Origin: Bacillota bacterium
GTDB taxonomy: Bacteria > Bacillota > SHA-98 > Ch115
DNA length: 64,000 nucleotides
Direction of reading: 5' to 3'
Assembly: GCA_013178415.1 (NCBI GenBank)
Contig: JABLXA010000007.1
Span: forward strand, 1 to 64,000
In this document: piece after piece, positions 47,736-57,113 of the stretch
Layout: each line of letters begins with the position of its first letter
Numbering within the stretch: position 1 is the stretch's first letter
The notes under the pieces: generated by a model
The model's database searches: none
What the model was told of the DNA's origin: nothing
The model's input: only the letters and a program-made list of their open reading frames with translations
Made by a program: the position numbers and the translations under genes

Positions 47736-50438
47736 ATGCCACAGGAGAAGAAGTATGTATACTTCTTTGGCGGCGGTAAGGCCGAAGGTACAGCGGCGAT
47801 GAGAAACCTCCTTGGAGGTAAGGGCGCCAATATCGCTGAAATGACGAATCTCGGGATCCCGGTGCCGCCAGGCTATACCATTTCCACAGAGGTGTGCACT
47901 ATTTACTATGAAAGCGGAGGCAAATATCCCCCGGAAATAGAACGGCAGATCGACGAAAATCTGAAGAAATTGGAAGATCTAATGGGGCGGAAATTGGGCG
48001 ATCCCGATAATCCGCTCCTGGTATCTGTCCGTTCAGGCGCACGGGTTTCAATGCCAGGCATGATGGACACGGTCCTCAACCTCGGTCTCAATGATCAAAC
48101 GGTCAAAGGGCTCATCAAGAACACAAATAACGAGCGGTTTGCCTATGATGCATACCGCAGGTTCATCCAGATGTTTGGTTCAGTGGTGTTAGGACTCTCC
48201 CATGACGATTTTGAGGAAATAATCGATGAGAAGAAGAAGGAACTGGGTGTCACCCTTGATACCGAGCTCGACGCTGAGGCCCTCAAGGATCTAGTAGTGA
48301 AATTCAAGGCTATGATAAAACAGAAGAAGGGCATAGACTTCCCTGAGGATGCAAGAAAGCAGCTGGACATGGCCCGGGATGCCGTATTCCGTTCGTGGAA
48401 CAACCCAAGAGCTATTACATATCGCAAGATTCATGGAATCCCCGGAGATTGGGGTACTGCTGTAAATGTACAGGCCATGGTCTTCGGTAACATGGGCGAT
48501 GATTCAGGAACAGGCGTTGCCTTCACTCGCGACCCTGCTACCGGTGAGAAGAAATACTATGGTGACTACCTCAGGAACGCTCAGGGTGAGGATGTAGTCG
48601 CCGGAATCAGGACCCCCAAGCCTATTTCAGAGCTGGAAAAGGAGATGCCTGAGATATATCGGCAGCTTACTGAGATCTTTGAGAAGCTGGAAAGGCACTA
48701 CAGAGATGTACAGGATGTGGAATTCACCATTCAGCAAGGGAAACTCTACATGCTTCAGACCCGAAACGCTAAGCGCACGGCGCAGGCGGCTGTCAAGATC
48801 GCGTGTGACATGGTAAGAGAGGGGCTCATTACGAAAGAAGAGGCGCTTTTACGCGTCGAGCCTGCTCAGCTTGACCAGCTGCTCCATAAGCGTATCGACC
48901 CCAAGGCTAAATTGCAGGTTGTAGCTAAAGGCGTCGCAGCATCTCCGGGAGCTGCGGTAGGGGCTGTCGTCTTCACTGCCGATGACGCGGCGGCTAGAGG
49001 CGGAAAAGGTGAAAAGGTCATCCTCGTCCGCAAAGAGACCTCGCCGGATGATATTCATGGAATGGCGGCTGCGCAGGGCATTCTAACGACGCGCGGTGGC
49101 AAGACGAGCCATGCGGCTGTAGTCGCGAGAGGCATGGGGACTCCATGTGTTTCAGGCTGCGAGGCCATAACAGTCAATGAAGCAGCCCGCCAGTTTACCG
49201 TGGCCGGGCATGTGGTGAAAGAGGGCGACATAATAACCATAGATGGCACTGACGGGCGCGTTATACTTGGTGAGGCCCCCCTCATCGAGCCGAGCATAAG
49301 CGGTGATTTTGAGATGCTCATGAACTGGGCAAATGAGGTGCGCGTGCTAGGCGTGAGGGCCAATGCTGATACTCCGCACGATGCCAGCACTGCAAGGAAA
49401 TTCGGAGCTGGCGGCATCGGTCTCTGCCGTACTGAGCATATGTTCTTTGCCGAAGAGCGCGTGCCAATAGTACAGCAGATGATCCTTGCCGATACCACTG
49501 AAGCTCGTAAGGCGGCATTGGATAAGCTCCTCCCGATGCAGAAGTCAGACTTTTTGGCCATTCTCAAGGAGATGAACGGGCTTCCTGTAATAATTAGGCT
49601 TCTAGATCCGCCTTTGCATGAGTTCTTGCCGAGTCGTGAGGAGCTCCTGGTCGATGTCACGAAGCTCAAGATTCAAGGTGGCTCGCCTGAGGAACTCGAG
49701 CAGAAGGAGACCCTCCTGGCTCGAGTCGACAAGCTCCACGAGATCAACCCCATGCTGGGCCACCGTGGCTGTAGACTAGGGATCACTTATCCTGAGATCA
49801 CTGAGATGCAGGCCAGGGCCATTTTTGAGGCCGCATGCGAACTCACCAAGGAGGGATATACGATTATCCCTGAGGTCATGATACCGGTTGTCGGGCATGT
49901 GAATGAAATCTCTATCGCTAGAGAAATAGTGGAACGCGTGGCCAAAGAGGTAATCTCCTCATATGGCGTCAAGCTCGACTACAAGATCGGGACCATGATC
50001 GAGCTTCCAAGGGCATGTATGACAGCCGACGAGATTGCAACTCAGGCCGAGTTCTTCTCTTTCGGCACCAATGACTTGACCCAGACGACATTCGGGTTTA
50101 GCCGCGATGATGCAGAGGGCAAGTTCCTCCCATACTATCTAGAGCATAACATCCTAGAGCACAACCCATTTGAGGTGCTAGATAGGAAGGGCGTAGGTGC
50201 CCTGATCGAAATAGCTGTTGGAAAGGGACGCAAAACCCGCCCTGATCTCGAGGTCGGTATCTGCGGCGAACATGGTGGCGAGCCGAGCTCTGTGGAATTC
50301 TGCCATATAGCGGGCCTTGACTATGTGAGCTGCTCTCCATACAGAGTGCCTATTGCCATCCTGGCCGCGGCACAGGCAGAGTTGAAGCATCCTAGAGCCA
50401 GGAAGGAAGCTGTAAAGGCCGAGTATTCGACTGTATAG
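47736..50438 (+). CDS. ppdK: Pyruvate phosphate dikinase
   Basis: Interconverts pyruvate, ATP and Pi with PEP, AMP and PPi; reversible and common in anaerobic glycolysis. About 900 aa with the ATP-grasp N-domain (KYVYFFGGGKAEG, NLLGGKGANIAEMTNLG), the phosphohistidine domain (GGKTSHAAVVARGMGTPCVSG) and the PEP-binding C-domain (GTMIELPRACMTADEIA, EFFSFGTNDLTQTTFGF). ATG 47736 is about 12 bases after AAGGAG; ATG 47724 abuts that site. Confidence 0.96.
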   Translation: MPQEKKYVYFFGGGKAEGTAAMRNLLGGKGANIAEMTNLGIPVPPGYTISTEVCTIYYESGGKYPPEIERQIDENLKKLEDLMGRKLGDPDNPLLVSVRSGARVSMPGMMDTVLNLGLNDQTVKGLIKNTNNERFAYDAYRRFIQMFGSVVLGLSHDDFEEIIDEKKKELGVTLDTELDAEALKDLVVKFKAMIKQKKGIDFPEDARKQLDMARDAVFRSWNNPRAITYRKIHGIPGDWGTAVNVQAMVFGNMGDDSGTGVAFTRDPATGEKKYYGDYLRNAQGEDVVAGIRTPKPISELEKEMPEIYRQLTEIFEKLERHYRDVQDVEFTIQQGKLYMLQTRNAKRTAQAAVKIACDMVREGLITKEEALLRVEPAQLDQLLHKRIDPKAKLQVVAKGVAASPGAAVGAVVFTADDAAARGGKGEKVILVRKETSPDDIHGMAAAQGILTTRGGKTSHAAVVARGMGTPCVSGCEAITVNEAARQFTVAGHVVKEGDIITIDGTDGRVILGEAPLIEPSISGDFEMLMNWANEVRVLGVRANADTPHDASTARKFGAGGIGLCRTEHMFFAEERVPIVQQMILADTTEARKAALDKLLPMQKSDFLAILKEMNGLPVIIRLLDPPLHEFLPSREELLVDVTKLKIQGGSPEELEQKETLLARVDKLHEINPMLGHRGCRLGITYPEITEMQARAIFEAACELTKEGYTIIPEVMIPVVGHVNEISIAREIVERVAKEVISSYGVKLDYKIGTMIELPRACMTADEIATQAEFFSFGTNDLTQTTFGFSRDDAEGKFLPYYLEHNILEHNPFEVLDRKGVGALIEIAVGKGRKTRPDLEVGICGEHGGEPSSVEFCHIAGLDYVSCSPYRVPIAILAAAQAELKHPRARKEAVKAEYSTV

Positions 50439-50476
50439 ATCCCACTCCTGGAATAGCTCTAGATAATGCTTACATG

Positions 50477-50507
50477 AGGGGCGGTTCCGGCCGGGGCTGC
50501 CCCTTTT
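50477..50507 (+). terminator. Intrinsic terminator of ppdK
   Basis: AGGGGCGG (50477-50484) pairs with CTGCCCCT (50497-50504) with one G-U pair, followed by T4. It lies 40 bp after the ppdK stop. Confidence 0.65.
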
Positions 50508-50631
50508 CTATTGAGTAGCCGGGATATAAGTTGAAAGTGGATTTCCCATGAAATGGACACAAATGCGGCGCTTGGGGCATACATTGCCTTAGAATAGTCA
50601 TAATATAGACCAAAGGGGCAAAGGATGAGAA

Positions 50632-50668
50632 TTTCTCGCTTCAAAATGTTATTTTGAAGCAGGAGAAA
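50632..50668. repeat. Long hairpin in the ppdK-dnaG intergenic region
   Basis: GCTTCAAAAT (50638-50647) and ATTTTGAAGC (50651-50660) form a perfect 10-bp stem with a GTT loop. TTTCTC/GAGAAA extends it by six pairs across a 2-nt bulge. GTCGAA, resembling a Spo0A-box core, lies about 12 bp downstream. It is part of a 476-bp stretch with no convincing gene. Confidence 0.6.
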
Positions 50669-50717
50669 CTTTCAGACCGTCGAATATGTAAAGCCGATTA
50701 CTAAGATGTTCCGCGCG

Positions 50718-50760
50718 GCCTCGCTTCCGTGGCCTCTGTTAGGTGGAGCGAGGCTGTTTT
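50718..50760 (+). terminator. Terminator-like hairpin upstream of dnaG
   Basis: GCCTCGCT (50718-50725) pairs with AGCGAGGC (50747-50754), followed by TGTTTT. No ORF with a ribosome binding site precedes it, so it may end a small RNA or act in the dnaG leader. Confidence 0.5.
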
Positions 50761-50914
50761 GACTGTGGGATCTTCGCTGAGCCCTACCAGGCCATGTGAG
50801 GGAGGAAAATCTGGGGCTTTCGCGAAATCCTGTAAGGGGAGATATGTGAAACTGTGGCATAAAACTGTCAAGATTTCGAGATAGGGTCTTTATCATGAGC
50901 GAGGCGAATGTCTA

Positions 50915-52765
50915 TTGTCAGCGCGATTCTCAAGCGCAGAGCTCGAGGAGATCAGAATTAGAAATGATATTATAGAGGTAATATCCGAATATGTCCCGCT
51001 CCGCGAGTCTGGGAGGGGGTATAAGGCTCTTTGCCCGTTTCATAGTGAACGTACCCCGTCTTTCACGGTCTCTCCCGAAAAGCAATTATTTCACTGCTTT
51101 GGCTGCGGCGCCGGAGGGGATGTCTTCACATTCATCATGAAGATCGAGAACCTCGACTTTCCGGGGGCAGTTCGATTCCTCGCCGACAGGGCCGGAATAA
51201 AGCCTCGCGATATGCCGGTGGGGAAGGGATATGTTCAGGTTGATAGGGAACAACTCTATAAGGTCAATGAGCTGGCTGCGGACTTTTTCAAGAAGGCATT
51301 GCTTTCAAAGGGCTCAGGAGAAAGGGCTCTCCTTTACATCAAGTCACGCGGGATCACCATGGAGACCATTGAGAAATTCAGACTTGGATACGCATATCCG
51401 GAATGGGATCGTCTGACTTCGCGCTTCTCGCATCTGGGGATATCTCTCCCGGCCGCCGAGAAAGCCGGTCTCGTGGTGAAGAGGAAGGATGGGTCCGGAT
51501 ACTATGACAGGTTTCGAGACAGAGTGATGTTTGCTATTTGCGACCGGCGGGGACGAGTTATTGGGTTTGGCGGTAGGGTGCTGGATGATACCCAGCCAAA
51601 GTACCTTAATTCAGCAGAGTCGCCGGTTTTCAATAAAAGGCATAATCTCTATGGTCTATATCATGCTCATGAATCCATCTCTAAGCATGGCAGGGCTATT
51701 TTGGTCGAAGGATATACCGACGTTTTAGCGCTGCATCAGGCCGGTTTTGACTGCGCCGTAGCATCGCTTGGGACCGCCCTTACTCCTGAACAGGCGAAGC
51801 TGCTGGGGATGTTGGCCAGGGAAGTGGTTTTAGCTTATGATCCCGATGTAGCTGGTAAGATGGCCACTTTGCGGGGGCTTGAGTTGCTCCTCCAGGCTGG
51901 CTTGACCGTCAAGGTGGCGGAATTGCCAGAAGGCCTCGATCCAGATGAAGTAATTCGCAATAAGGGTAGAGAGTTCTTCGCCGGGATCATTGACAATGCC
52001 GTAGGTTATATAGATTATCGGCTGCGAGTCTCGCTCGAAAAAAGAAGCCTGGACTCCACCGAGGATCGTGTGGCAATTGCCAGGGAGATGGTACCTGTCC
52101 TGGCATCGTTGCCCGGAGTTGTTGCTCGCAGAGAGTATGTAGCAATGGTTGCTTCAAGACTGGGCCTTGCAGAAGATTCTTTATGGAACGATGTCTTAGG
52201 TTATCAGCACAGAATGCCCGGAAGCGCTGTCCGGCAACAAGAAGGGGCAGGACCCAGAAGGTATATGGCCCCTCTAAAGGATAAAAATGGAGAAAACGGA
52301 AATACTATCTCCAGGCGAGATAACCTGGGGAAAGCTTACCGGGAAGCAGAAGCTACCTTGCTTCATCTTGCCATCGAGGATCCTGAGATTCTCGCAAGGA
52401 TCGAGGAGGAGATTGGCGTAGAAGGTTTTCATTACCCTGAGCACCAGAAGATATATAGCGCGATTCTCGAAGCCTCGGGCCATGCAGCGCGCGCCCTTGC
52501 AATCCTGGGGGAAGGCCGCGAGCGAAATCTCGCTCAAGACATTTTCTCCAGGGAGCTGCCTTGCGAGGAACCAGGGCTCAGGGAACGTGTCATGAAGGAT
52601 TGTATACGTCTCGTGCGCGAGAGGCAGTTGCGGTTGAAGATCGCGTCTCTCGAAGAAAAGATGCGTCTGGCAGAGAAAAAGGGGGAGACTGAGAAATCAA
52701 ACGAACTTTTGCTAGAACTTCAGCAATTAGCCGAGAGACTAAGCCGGGAATTGCCGCATACCTGA
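50915..52765 (+). CDS. dnaG: DNA primase DnaG
   Basis: 616 aa. The CHC2 zinc domain (CPFHSERTPSFTVSPEKQ..FHCFGCGAGGDVFTFI) is followed by the RNA polymerase/Toprim core (ILVEGYTDVLALHQAG, VVLAYDPDVAGKMA) and a C-terminal DnaB-interacting helical domain with a coiled-coil end. TTG 50915 has GAGGCGA upstream and gives the typical N-terminus. It precedes rpoD in the classical order. Confidence 0.95.
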   Translation: MSARFSSAELEEIRIRNDIIEVISEYVPLRESGRGYKALCPFHSERTPSFTVSPEKQLFHCFGCGAGGDVFTFIMKIENLDFPGAVRFLADRAGIKPRDMPVGKGYVQVDREQLYKVNELAADFFKKALLSKGSGERALLYIKSRGITMETIEKFRLGYAYPEWDRLTSRFSHLGISLPAAEKAGLVVKRKDGSGYYDRFRDRVMFAICDRRGRVIGFGGRVLDDTQPKYLNSAESPVFNKRHNLYGLYHAHESISKHGRAILVEGYTDVLALHQAGFDCAVASLGTALTPEQAKLLGMLAREVVLAYDPDVAGKMATLRGLELLLQAGLTVKVAELPEGLDPDEVIRNKGREFFAGIIDNAVGYIDYRLRVSLEKRSLDSTEDRVAIAREMVPVLASLPGVVARREYVAMVASRLGLAEDSLWNDVLGYQHRMPGSAVRQQEGAGPRRYMAPLKDKNGENGNTISRRDNLGKAYREAEATLLHLAIEDPEILARIEEEIGVEGFHYPEHQKIYSAILEASGHAARALAILGEGRERNLAQDIFSRELPCEEPGLRERVMKDCIRLVRERQLRLKIASLEEKMRLAEKKGETEKSNELLLELQQLAERLSRELPHT

Positions 52766-52847
52766 TCGGGGAGAACGGCAGGAACACCAGTCAGTGTTGT
52801 TTTTTTGAAATGCTGCAATTTCGGTGTCAGAGGAAGGGGGGAGAAAA

Positions 52848-53975
52848 GTGGCGAAGCATCCAGAACGCGATATTCCCGAGGTAAAGCAACTGTTAGAGAC
52901 AGGATTGAAGAAAGGCAGCCTCACTTACCAAGAGGTCATGGATTCATTGCATAAGGTTGATCTTACGCCCGAACAGATTGATGATATATATGAGTTGCTG
53001 GCAGAAAAGGGCATAGATATAGTGCCTGAGCCAAATGAACCTGGTGAGGTTGTCGAACCCGATGCTGCAGAGATAGAAGCTATAGAGCACCAGGATGGAG
53101 GGGCGCATGAACCTATAGAGATTGACTTGACTGCGCCTGAAGGTATCGCCACCGATGACCCCGTCCGGATGTACCTCAAGGAAATCGGGAGAGTTCCTCT
53201 CCTTACGCCTGAGGAGGAAATCGAGCTTGCAAAGAGGATCGAAAAAGGGGATGAGGAGGCCAAGCGTAAGCTTGCCGAGGCAAATCTCAGGTTGGTGGTA
53301 AGTATCGCCAAACGTTATGTGGGGCGCGGGATGCTTTTTTTGGACCTCATCCAGGAAGGAAATTTAGGGTTGATCAAGGCTGTCGAAAAATTCGATTACC
53401 GGAAAGGGTATAAGTTTAGTACTTATGCTACATGGTGGATCAGGCAGGCCATTACCCGCGCCATCGCGGACCAGGCTCGCACCATTCGTATTCCGGTTCA
53501 CATGGTGGAGACCATAAACAAGCTAATTCGCGTGCAGCGTCAACTCCTGCAGGAACTCGGCCGGGAACCCACCCCAGAGGAGATCGCTGCCGAGATGGGA
53601 ATTAGTGCCGATAGGGTGAGGGAGATCACAAAAGTCGCGCAGGAACCTGTCTCCCTCGAGACTCCCATCGGGGAAGAAGAAGACAGCCATCTGGGAGATT
53701 TTATTGAAGACGAGGATGCGCCTGCCCCCGCTGAGGCTGCATCGCACCTTCTGTTGCGGGAACAGCTCGAAGGTGTCTTAGATAGCCTCACCCCCAGGGA
53801 GGAGAGAGTCCTCCGCCTGAGGTTCGGCCTAGATGACGGGAGATCGAGGACCCTCGAAGAGGTAGGGCAGGTGTTTGGCGTTACCCGTGAACGCATAAGG
53901 CAGATCGAGGCGAAGGCATTGCGGAAGTTGAGACACCCCAGCAGGAGCAAGAAACTCAAGGACTTCCTCGAATAA
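52848..53975 (+). CDS. rpoD: RNA polymerase primary sigma factor RpoD (SigA)
   Basis: 375 aa. A short region 1.1, region 1.2 ([22 protein letters not shown]), region 2 ([58 protein letters not shown]), region 3 ([17 protein letters not shown]) and region 4 ([30 protein letters not shown]) are complete. GTG 52848 has AAGGGGGGAG upstream; a GTG eight codons earlier is less well placed. The many TTGACA/TATAAT promoters seen here match its specificity. Confidence 0.96.
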   Translation: MAKHPERDIPEVKQLLETGLKKGSLTYQEVMDSLHKVDLTPEQIDDIYELLAEKGIDIVPEPNEPGEVVEPDAAEIEAIEHQDGGAHEPIEIDLTAPEGIATDDPVRMYLKEIGRVPLLTPEEEIELAKRIEKGDEEAKRKLAEANLRLVVSIAKRYVGRGMLFLDLIQEGNLGLIKAVEKFDYRKGYKFSTYATWWIRQAITRAIADQARTIRIPVHMVETINKLIRVQRQLLQELGREPTPEEIAAEMGISADRVREITKVAQEPVSLETPIGEEEDSHLGDFIEDEDAPAPAEAASHLLLREQLEGVLDSLTPREERVLRLRFGLDDGRSRTLEEVGQVFGVTRERIRQIEAKALRKLRHPSRSKKLKDFLE

Positions 53976-53992
53976 AATTTCGCTCTAGGGGG

Positions 53993-54021
53993 TTGACTTG
54001 CCGGGATGCACAGACTATAAT
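53993..54021 (+). promoter_or_regulatory. Sigma-A promoter of the tRNA pair
   Basis: TTGACT (53993-53998), 17-bp spacer, TATAAT (54016-54021). The start near 54028 is about 13 nt before tRNA-Asn. Confidence 0.8.
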
Positions 54022-54040
54022 AAATTGTGTAACGCTGAGT

Positions 54041-54115
54041 TCCCTGGTAGCTCAACGGTAGAGCAACCGGCTGTTAACCGGTAGGTTGCAGGTTCGAGAC
54101 CTGCCCAGGGAGCCA
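54041..54115 (+). tRNA. tRNA-Asn (GTT)
   Basis: 75 nt with encoded CCA. Acceptor stem TCCCTGG/CCAGGGA and T-arm GGTTCGAGACC; the anticodon loop CTGTTAA has anticodon GTT. Confidence 0.95.
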
Positions 54116-54122
54116 TCTTTAT

Positions 54123-54197
54123 GGGCCCATAGCTCAGCGGTAGAGCGACCGGCTCATAACCGGTTGGTCCCTGGTTCGAATCCGGGTGGGCCCACCA
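54123..54197 (+). tRNA. tRNA with CAT anticodon (elongator Met or Ile2)
   Basis: 75 nt with encoded CCA. Acceptor GGGCCCA/TGGGCCC; the anticodon loop CTCATAA has anticodon CAT. The initiator features (three G-C pairs at the anticodon stem base, unpaired first base) are missing. It is either elongator Met or the lysidine-modified Ile2 tRNA, which cannot be separated here. Confidence 0.9.
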
Positions 54198-54242
54198 GGT
54201 CGATCGAGCGGTAGCAGCGTCAATACCAATACGGTGAAGTGG

Positions 54243-54278
54243 CAACGCAGTCCAGTATGTGATTGCGTTGTTTTTTTT
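54243..54278 (+). terminator. Terminator of the tRNA operon
   Basis: CAACGCA (54243-54249) pairs with TGCGTTG (54264-54270), followed by eight T residues (54271-54278). Confidence 0.85.
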
Positions 54279-54442
54279 GTCTTGCTGCAATTAGAGCTGC
54301 CAAGTCTGAAAATTTTGATCGCTCATCGGCACCTGCAAAGGAATACCCTCCGTTTTGGCGAATATAAGGTAAATAATAGAACTTATGCCGGGGTTCTCCC
54401 GTGGGCATGAGGCTGGATTTTTGAAAGGAGGGTGAAGGCATC

Positions 54443-54769
54443 TTGGCGGAACCAGGAACTGATGTCACAAAGACCGACGAGCAGATCGTTGAAGAAGGAA
54501 AAGTTTGGGCGGCAACAAGTTACCTTTGGATACTCTGGATTGTTACTTTCATGACACAAAGGGAGAACAAATTCGCCATCTTTCATGCGAAACAGGCTTT
54601 TCTGTTATTCATAGCAAGCCTAATCGCGGGCATAATACCGGTGATTGGATGGGTCATCCTCGAACCCATCATCGTGATAATAGCCATCATCGGGATAGTC
54701 CAGGCCCTACTTGGGCGCTACTGGAGGATACCTCTCATCGCAGATCTAGCAGATAAGATCAAACTCTAG
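54443..54769 (+). CDS. DUF4870-like membrane protein
   Basis: 108 aa with three predicted helices. WAATSYLWILWIVTFMTQRENKFAIFHAKQAFLLFI matches the DUF4870-type pattern (short helix, FHAKQALLL, then two helices). Function unknown. TTG 54443 has GGAGGGTGA about nine bases upstream. Confidence 0.7.
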   Translation: MAEPGTDVTKTDEQIVEEGKVWAATSYLWILWIVTFMTQRENKFAIFHAKQAFLLFIASLIAGIIPVIGWVILEPIIVIIAIIGIVQALLGRYWRIPLIADLADKIKL

Positions 54770-54784
54770 GGCAATTCATAATGG

Positions 54785-54816
54785 GAGGCCTTGTCAGTTT
54801 TTCCTGGCAAGGTCTC
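54785..54816 (+). terminator. Hairpin downstream of the DUF4870-like gene
   Basis: A 13-bp stem with two G-U pairs (54785-54797 against 54804-54816) encloses a short T-rich loop. No T-run follows, so it is a weak terminator or an RNA-stabilising hairpin. Confidence 0.5.
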
Positions 54817-54951
54817 GATATTTGATTCCGGCAAATGGAAGGAACTCCCCTTACGGCGCCGAAATAATATATCTATGTGAGTGTAGGGGGAGGCATGGCG
54901 GACTCACCCAGGATTGCCTGTCATTTGTTTGGATAGGTGGGGTAGGGGAGA

Positions 54952-55134
54952 ATGGAGCGTAAGTGCGAGATATGTGGAAGAGCGATTCCTAAGGAGCGGC
55001 TCGAGATCCTGCCGAGCACCAAGCGATGTGTTGAGTGCGCTCGAAAGAACGGGACAGATATCCACGCCAGAAAGACCGATGTTGGCATGGATATAGATAC
55101 CTATAAGGATCTCCTCGGGGCCATGAGAAGCTGA
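54952..55134 (+). CDS. Small DksA/TraR-type zinc-finger protein, 60 aa
   Basis: 60 aa with a four-Cys finger (CEICGRAIPKERLEILPSTKRCVEC) of the DksA/TraR C4 type, followed by a short hydrophilic tail. It lacks the coiled-coil arm of full-length DksA. ATG 54952 follows GGTAGGGGAGA. It lies immediately upstream of rnpB. Regulation or RNA-polymerase binding is possible but unproven. Confidence 0.65.
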   Translation: MERKCEICGRAIPKERLEILPSTKRCVECARKNGTDIHARKTDVGMDIDTYKDLLGAMRS

Positions 55135-55176
55135 GCTCCTTTGGGATGCTCCTGGATCACGAGTTCAGAGTTTCCA

Positions 55177-55205
55177 TTGATCATGAGGGTTTTCAGGTAT
55201 ATAAT
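55177..55205 (+). promoter_or_regulatory. Sigma-A promoter of rnpB
   Basis: TTGATC (55177-55182), 17-bp spacer, TATAAT (55200-55205). The start near 55212 is about 23 nt before the RNA. Confidence 0.7.
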
Positions 55206-55234
55206 CATCCAGGGAGATTCGCTGGTTTTTTGGT

Positions 55235-55590
55235 GGAACAAGCAGGCCGGATGGCCGCGGGCTGGCTGACGCCGGCCTGAGGAAAGTCCGAGCTCCACAG
55301 GGCAGGGTGCTGGGTAACACCCAGTGGGGGCGACCCCAAGGAAAGTGCAACAGAAATCAAACCGCCGGCATGAATCATCCGTCCGGTAAGGCTGAAACGG
55401 TGCGGTAAGAGCGCACCAGCAACTAGGCGACTGGTTGGCTAGGCAAACCCCACCTGGAGCAAGACCAAATAGGAGGGAGATAAAGTGGCCCGCTTTTCCC
55501 TCGGGTATGGTCGCTGGAGGCGCCGGGTGACCGGCGTCCTAGATAGATGGTCATCCTCGACAGAACTCGGCTTACAGACCTGCTTGTTCC
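55235..55590 (+). ncRNA. rnpB: RNase P RNA (class A)
   Basis: Catalytic RNA of RNase P, which trims tRNA 5' leaders. The 5' end GGAACAAGCAGG pairs with CCTGCTTGTTCC at the 3' end (P1, 12 bp). Conserved blocks include GAGGAAAGTCCGAGCTCCACA, GGGTAACACCC, GAAAGTGCAACAGAAA, the CGGTAAGGCTGAAACGGTGCGG region and ACAGAACTCGGCTTACAG near the 3' end. The length is about 356 nt, usual for class A. ORFs across it are shadows. Confidence 0.95.
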
Positions 55591-55630
55591 TGCTTTCGTC
55601 AAGCGATCCTCAAAGCGTTTCAGACCATCC

Positions 55631-56440
55631 TCAAAGTGTCCCAAAAAGTTTGAGATGAAGCAGTCTCATCTGTTCCCGCGATGGAACCGGCGGCCAGAGT
55701 TCCTTGACGGCGTCGCGCCTTATAGCCCTGGAAAGTTTCTGATATATCGAGGCATCCTTTCTCACGAGATTTCTGATGAGATCGGATATCTCTCTTCGTT
55801 TGTTTACTTTTGTGACTGGACAGGGGCTCGTGAGAGGTTCAAAACCCGTAAGGGCTACAGCCTTCTGGATCTCATATTCGCGGAAGTAAACGAGAGGCCT
55901 TATGACAGTCAGCCCTGTGTCACTTAAATAAGTGGCAGGACTGAATGTCTGAATCTGGCCGGAATAGATTATGCTCATGAGAAATGTCACTACCGCATCG
56001 TCATGATGATGAGCGAGGGCTACTTTATTATATCCCTGCATCTTGGCGAAGCCGTTGATTGCGCCGCGCCTTAAGTGCGCACACAGTGAACATGGATTTT
56101 GTTTGCTCTCGGGCGAAAGGGCGGCCCGTGAGATCTGCGTCATTTCGATATTAAAAGGCACATCGAGCCTTGTGCAGAATTCATGCAGGCGATCTCTATC
56201 AAAAGGCTCGTCAAATCCAAGGTCAACGGTAAGGGCGCCCAAGTCGAAGGGGATGGGGCCCGAATTCCGGATCACGGACAGCGCATAAAGCAGAAATGCG
56301 CTGTCTTTCCCCCCGGAGAAACCCACGAGTATACGGTCACCAGGCTTGAGTAGTTCAAACTCCACGATGGCTCTCCAGAGTCGCCGCACATATCGTTTCG
56401 GCAGGCTCTGTCTGCCTTCCTTTATAGGTTCGATCTTCAT
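55631..56440 (-). CDS. TtcA/TtuA-like PP-loop tRNA thiolation protein
   Basis: 269 aa N-type ATP pyrophosphatase. The PP-loop is VGFSGGKDSAFLLYAL (about 38-53), then CSLCAHLRRGAI (a CxxC iron-sulfur or catalytic site) and NKVALAHHHDDAVVTFLM. C-terminal residues include TSPCPV, another possible ligand. TtcA thiolates cytidine 32 of tRNA; TtuA and related proteins thiolate uridine 54. Which applies is not resolved. It overlaps nothing and starts just after the Gx-type gene on the same strand. Confidence 0.8.
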   Translation of the reverse strand: MKIEPIKEGRQSLPKRYVRRLWRAIVEFELLKPGDRILVGFSGGKDSAFLLYALSVIRNSGPIPFDLGALTVDLGFDEPFDRDRLHEFCTRLDVPFNIEMTQISRAALSPESKQNPCSLCAHLRRGAINGFAKMQGYNKVALAHHHDDAVVTFLMSIIYSGQIQTFSPATYLSDTGLTVIRPLVYFREYEIQKAVALTGFEPLTSPCPVTKVNKRREISDLIRNLVRKDASIYQKLSRAIRRDAVKELWPPVPSREQMRLLHLKLFGTL

Positions 56441-56442
56441 GG

Positions 56443-57048
56443 TTACAGTCCAGTACTACGCGCTCCTTGAGGGTCCTTTCCCGCTATTTCGACTCGGGCG
56501 GGCCCCATAATTTTCACAGGTCCGAGCCATGCACCTGCCTTTGCGAGTCCTCGCAGTGTCATCTGGGCTATGAGACCAACCAGATATCCTGAGATTACAC
56601 CGGCTATGATCAGGAAAGGCAGGTAGAAGTATATACCAAAGCTCTGTACCATTATGGCAGCAACAAACAGCTGTCCTATATTGTGAAATACCCCGCCCAG
56701 GACGCTTATCCCGGCAAGGCTCAAATAAGAGTTGAAGCGTGAAAATGCTATGCTCATCACGATGGTGGCCAGGGTGGAGCCAGCTATACTGAACCAAAAG
56801 CTGGCAAGATTGCCGCTCAAAAGTGAGCCAAGGAGGCAGCGGACGGCGACTACCAGCAATGCATCGTATGGCCTGAGCAGCACTATAGAGATCAAAGTGA
56901 CCACATTGGCAAGCCCGAGTTTCGCGCCAGGAACCGGCAGTGGGACCGGAATCATGGCCTCTACCAGGTAGAGGATCAGACTACAGGATATGAGTATGGC
57001 TATAGATGTAAGGCGTTTTATCTGATTATGATCTCCTGAAAGCGCCAA
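56443..57048 (-). CDS. Gx transporter family protein (HepS/heptaprenyl diphosphate synthase component I-like)
   Basis: 201 aa, five or six membrane helices. The family motifs VPLPVPGAKLGLANVVTLISIVLLRPYDALLVVAVRCLLGSLLSG, LAGISVLGGVFHNIGQL and VISGYLVGLIA are clear. Related ECF-S-like proteins are annotated as heptaprenyl diphosphate synthase component I or Gx transporters. TTG 57048 has AGGAGG ten bases upstream. The gene usually neighbours a NusG-II-domain gene, as here. Confidence 0.82.
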   Translation of the reverse strand: MALSGDHNQIKRLTSIAILISCSLILYLVEAMIPVPLPVPGAKLGLANVVTLISIVLLRPYDALLVVAVRCLLGSLLSGNLASFWFSIAGSTLATIVMSIAFSRFNSYLSLAGISVLGGVFHNIGQLFVAAIMVQSFGIYFYLPFLIIAGVISGYLVGLIAQMTLRGLAKAGAWLGPVKIMGPARVEIAGKDPQGARSTGL

Positions 57049-57113
57049 TGATCAATAACCTCCTTAGACGATGATGAATATCAATGGCCACGACGCCATA
57101 GCAGAGTGGATGG

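Noticed and set aside
54015-54290. Minus-strand ORF with WAHPDSNQGPTGYEP-type sequence
   Set aside because: This is the well-known spurious translation of tRNA genes in antisense.
55423-55644. ORFs across the 3' half of rnpB
   Set aside because: They overlap conserved RNase P RNA blocks and have no translation signals.
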